Shown: in pieces, positions 62,402 to 64,000 of the stretch
How the letters are laid out: the number at the start of each line of letters is the position of its first letter
Position numbering within the stretch: position 1 is the stretch's first letter
Source: JBCCGE01 sp039029455
GTDB lineage: Bacteria > Pseudomonadota > Gammaproteobacteria > Arenicellales > Poriferihabitantaceae
Assembly (NCBI GenBank): GCA_039029455.1
Contig: JBCCGE010000006.1
Location: 7,397 to 71,396, forward strand
Length of the DNA: 64,000 bases
Reading direction: 5' to 3'
The notes under the pieces: generated by a model
Told to the model about the DNA's origin: nothing
Databases searched by the model: none
What the model saw: only the letters and a program-made list of their open reading frames with translations
Position numbers and translations under genes: made by a program

Positions 62402-63283
62402 ATGAGTCCGCAATCCACAGGTCCGGATGTTCATGGATTCTTTGATCCGGCCACCAATACAATCAGCTACGTTGTTGTCGATCCGGCGACGGGTCAGTGC
62501 GCCATTATCGATTCTGTACTGGATTTTGACGCCGCCGCAGGAACCACTTCAACGGAATCCACTGACGCTTTGCTTAAATTCGTAATCGATAATGATTTCA
62601 AAGTTTGCTGGATTCTTGAAACCCACGTTCATGCCGACCATCTCTCGGCAGCTCCATATCTCAGAGACCTGACTGAAGCGCCTATAGGAATTGGCAGCGA
62701 GATCATCACGGTACAACGACTGTTTGGGAAGATATTTAATGCCGGTTCAGAGTTCGAACTGGACGGCAGTCAGTTTGACACGCTGTTTAACGATCAGGCT
62801 GAATTTTCAATAGGTGATATTGACGGATATGTATTGCACACGCCGGGACACACACCAGCCTGTGTTACTTATGTCATTGGCGATTGCGCATTTACAGGAG
62901 ACACTGCGTTCATGCCGGATTTTGGTACCGCGAGGACCGACTTCCCAGGCGGGGATGCGGCTCAGCTTTATCACTCGATCAATCGCATACTCAGTCTGCC
63001 GGAGGAGACCAGACTGTTTGTCTGCCATGACTACAAAGCACCCGATCGAAACGAGTTCGCCTGGGAGACATCAGTTGCTGAACAGCGAGAACGCAATGTG
63101 CACATTAAACAGGGCACAACCTGTGACGAATTCGTCAAGTTTCGGACGGAAAAAGACCGCGGATTGCCGGTGCCCAAACTGCTGATTCCATCAGTCCAGG
63201 TCAACATGCGGGCGGGCAACCTGCCGCCACCTGAGGCCGACGGCAATGTGTATCTGAAAATACCGATGAACCGCTTGAAGTAA
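62402..63283 (+). CDS. MBL-fold metallo-hydrolase, Blh/ETHE1-like
   Basis: A 293-residue metallo-beta-lactamase-fold protein from ATG 62402 behind AGAGG; the TTG at 62396 is less likely. Metal ligands HVHADH (His75-His80), HTPGHTPACVTYV, FTGDTAFMPDFGTARTDFPGGDA and FVCHDYKAPDR identify the persulfide dioxygenase/beta-lactamase-hydrolase-like group. It may act on a persulfide or thioester. It is downstream of the amine oxidase with TetR. Confidence 0.88.
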   Translation: MSPQSTGPDVHGFFDPATNTISYVVVDPATGQCAIIDSVLDFDAAAGTTSTESTDALLKFVIDNDFKVCWILETHVHADHLSAAPYLRDLTEAPIGIGSEIITVQRLFGKIFNAGSEFELDGSQFDTLFNDQAEFSIGDIDGYVLHTPGHTPACVTYVIGDCAFTGDTAFMPDFGTARTDFPGGDAAQLYHSINRILSLPEETRLFVCHDYKAPDRNEFAWETSVAEQRERNVHIKQGTTCDEFVKFRTEKDRGLPVPKLLIPSVQVNMRAGNLPPPEADGNVYLKIPMNRLK

Positions 63284-63328
63284 AACCAACTCAGCTGTGC
63301 GAGCAACTGCTGAACGTTGACCAATGGA

Positions 63329-64000
63329 TCAACAGGTTGGTGGAGCGGAAGCGTAAGGCAAATGCCCGGACTTCACCCAAACCAGAGTACCGCCGCTCCC
63401 TGAACGGACTTGAGCACGGTACCCGATCGGACACCGAAGCCAGCTGTTCCTGTGCAAGGAGTCGCCGGCCTCACATAAATCACCATCAAGAACGAGAAGT
63501 TCCATGCCGTCTTTGGCGTCAATGTCTACATTGGTATCCGGTGCGTAGCGTTCGAGTCGCACAAACTCCCGGTGATCTCGAAACAGCGTGACGCTTTGAA
63601 CCCCGGAACGATCCGGATCGGCAACGAGGTCCAGATCTTCGAACCTCAATCTGACGGACTCCCGATCCTGCAAATCGAACTGCCAGAGTTTGACAAATAT
63701 GACGCAACCCTTTTCCGACCCCGGGGTATGACTCGACTCGGGGGGATTTCGCACATAGCTACCCGCCGAAAAGTCACCGTGTTCGTCCTGAAAGACGCCG
63801 TCAAGAACAATAAACTCCTCTCCACCGGAATGCACATGCGCTGAGAAGTGACTGCCGGGAGCATAGCGAACGATAGTGGTCGCGCGCGCGACTTCGTCAC
63901 CAATACGATCCAGCATCCTGCGATCAACACCAGCCATCGGCGATTCCACCCAATCGAGGTCATCAGTGTGCAGCAGGACCCGTTGATCAAAATTTGCGCG
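63329..64000 (-). CDS. ChrR-like cupin protein (5' truncated at window edge)
   Basis: A cupin protein whose reading frame stays open to base 64000 and therefore continues beyond the window; the GTG at 63949 is not its start. Residues near the window edge (LDWVESPMAGVDRRMLDRIG) match the usual N-terminus of cupins with two tandem barrels. The first barrel has HFSAHVHSGGEEFIVLDGVFQDEHG (His and Glu metal ligands) and SYVRNPPESSHTP, the second VDIDAKDGMELLVLDG. Related to anti-sigma ChrR C-terminal cupins; the zinc-binding anti-sigma domain is not present here. Role unknown. Confidence 0.85.
   Translation of the reverse strand, partial: RANFDQRVLLHTDDLDWVESPMAGVDRRMLDRIGDEVARATTIVRYAPGSHFSAHVHSGGEEFIVLDGVFQDEHGDFSAGSYVRNPPESSHTPGSEKGCVIFVKLWQFDLQDRESVRLRFEDLDLVADPDRSGVQSVTLFRDHREFVRLERYAPDTNVDIDAKDGMELLVLDGDLCEAGDSLHRNSWLRCPIGYRAQVRSGSGGTLVWVKSGHLPYASAPPTC

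Noticed and set aside
1..64000. tRNA, rRNA, CRISPR, insertion sequences, att sites
   Set aside because: No cloverleaf consensus, tandem repeats with spacers, transposase genes or terminal repeats were seen by eye; a tRNAscan/Infernal/ISfinder run would confirm.

Overview
The window is a dense, metabolically rich stretch of about 62 protein genes with almost no non-coding space. It looks like the chromosome of a free-living, probably marine gammaproteobacterium. This rests on roughly even base composition, a sucA-sucB-lpdA operon, a WbpM/WecA-type surface-glycan set, QmcA/NfeD, heterotetrameric sarcosine oxidase, a glycine-oxidase-type (thiO) thiamine operon behind a TPP riboswitch, and many catabolic genes. 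I saw no tRNA, rRNA, CRISPR array, transposase or prophage gene. The class assignment is an inference from gene content, not from a marker tree.

Layout. (1) 1-6573: the right end of a nonribosomal peptide synthetase (NRPS) cluster. It holds the tail of one synthetase, in which a PP-loop amidotransferase-like segment sits directly before the adenylation C-terminal subdomain, and a complete C-A-PCP-C-PCP-TE synthetase whose thioesterase carries Cys in place of the usual Ser. (2) 6639-10048: a small unknown gene, then an SDR / acyl-CoA dehydrogenase / APH-kinase operon resembling the 4-hydroxyacyl-CoA (levulinate, lva) route. (3) 10092-23640: NfeD/QmcA membrane pair, a TPR protein, a PuuA-type glutamine synthetase, QueF, phosphomannomutase, the lpdA-sucB-sucA block, a CoxG-like protein and a ThiF/MoeB-type E1 enzyme. 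(4) 23677-27421: WecA-type transferase, WbpM-type dehydratase and APS kinase, a surface-glycan operon. (5) 27572-31984: a translationally coupled deiminase / carbamoyl-amidohydrolase pair, a small membrane protein, a DUF1272 zinc protein, a PuuB-like oxidase and an HNH-like protein. (6) 32089-35674: a LysR regulator divergent from a tightly coupled luciferase-like monooxygenase / alpha-beta hydrolase / TauD-family operon, with a clear LysR-type inverted repeat between them. (7) 35774-42955: a large secreted multidomain protein, an agmatinase-family ureohydrolase, a secreted beta-gamma-crystallin protein with a duplicated unrecognised domain, a TPR protein, a flavin reductase and RraA. (8) 42947-49748: riboswitch-controlled thiD-thiO-thiS-thiG-thiE-thiY-tenA-thiZ-thiX. 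(9) 49858-52051: a fucosyltransferase-like protein, a GDP-mannose-3,5-epimerase-like protein and a possible 51-residue protein. (10) 52071-58242: soxB-soxD-soxA-soxG preceded by a BKACE-family gene, consistent with carnitine/betaine/sarcosine breakdown. (11) 58352-64000: PP2C phosphatase, lipoprotein, Nei glycosylase, TetR regulator divergent from an amine oxidase plus metallo-beta-lactamase pair, and a truncated cupin gene at the right edge.

Working together: nitrogen from methylated amines (sox, BKACE) and from guanidines or polyamines (ureohydrolase, deiminase plus carbamoyl hydrolase, PuuA-like, PuuB-like, amine oxidase) appears to feed central metabolism, including the 2-oxoglutarate dehydrogenase genes here. 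Thiamine diphosphate from the thi operon is the cofactor of that same SucA enzyme. The best candidates for undescribed biology are the NRPS with the embedded PP-loop segment, the coupled deiminase/carbamoyl-hydrolase pair, the LysR-LLM-hydrolase-TauD operon and the duplicated domain in the crystallin protein.
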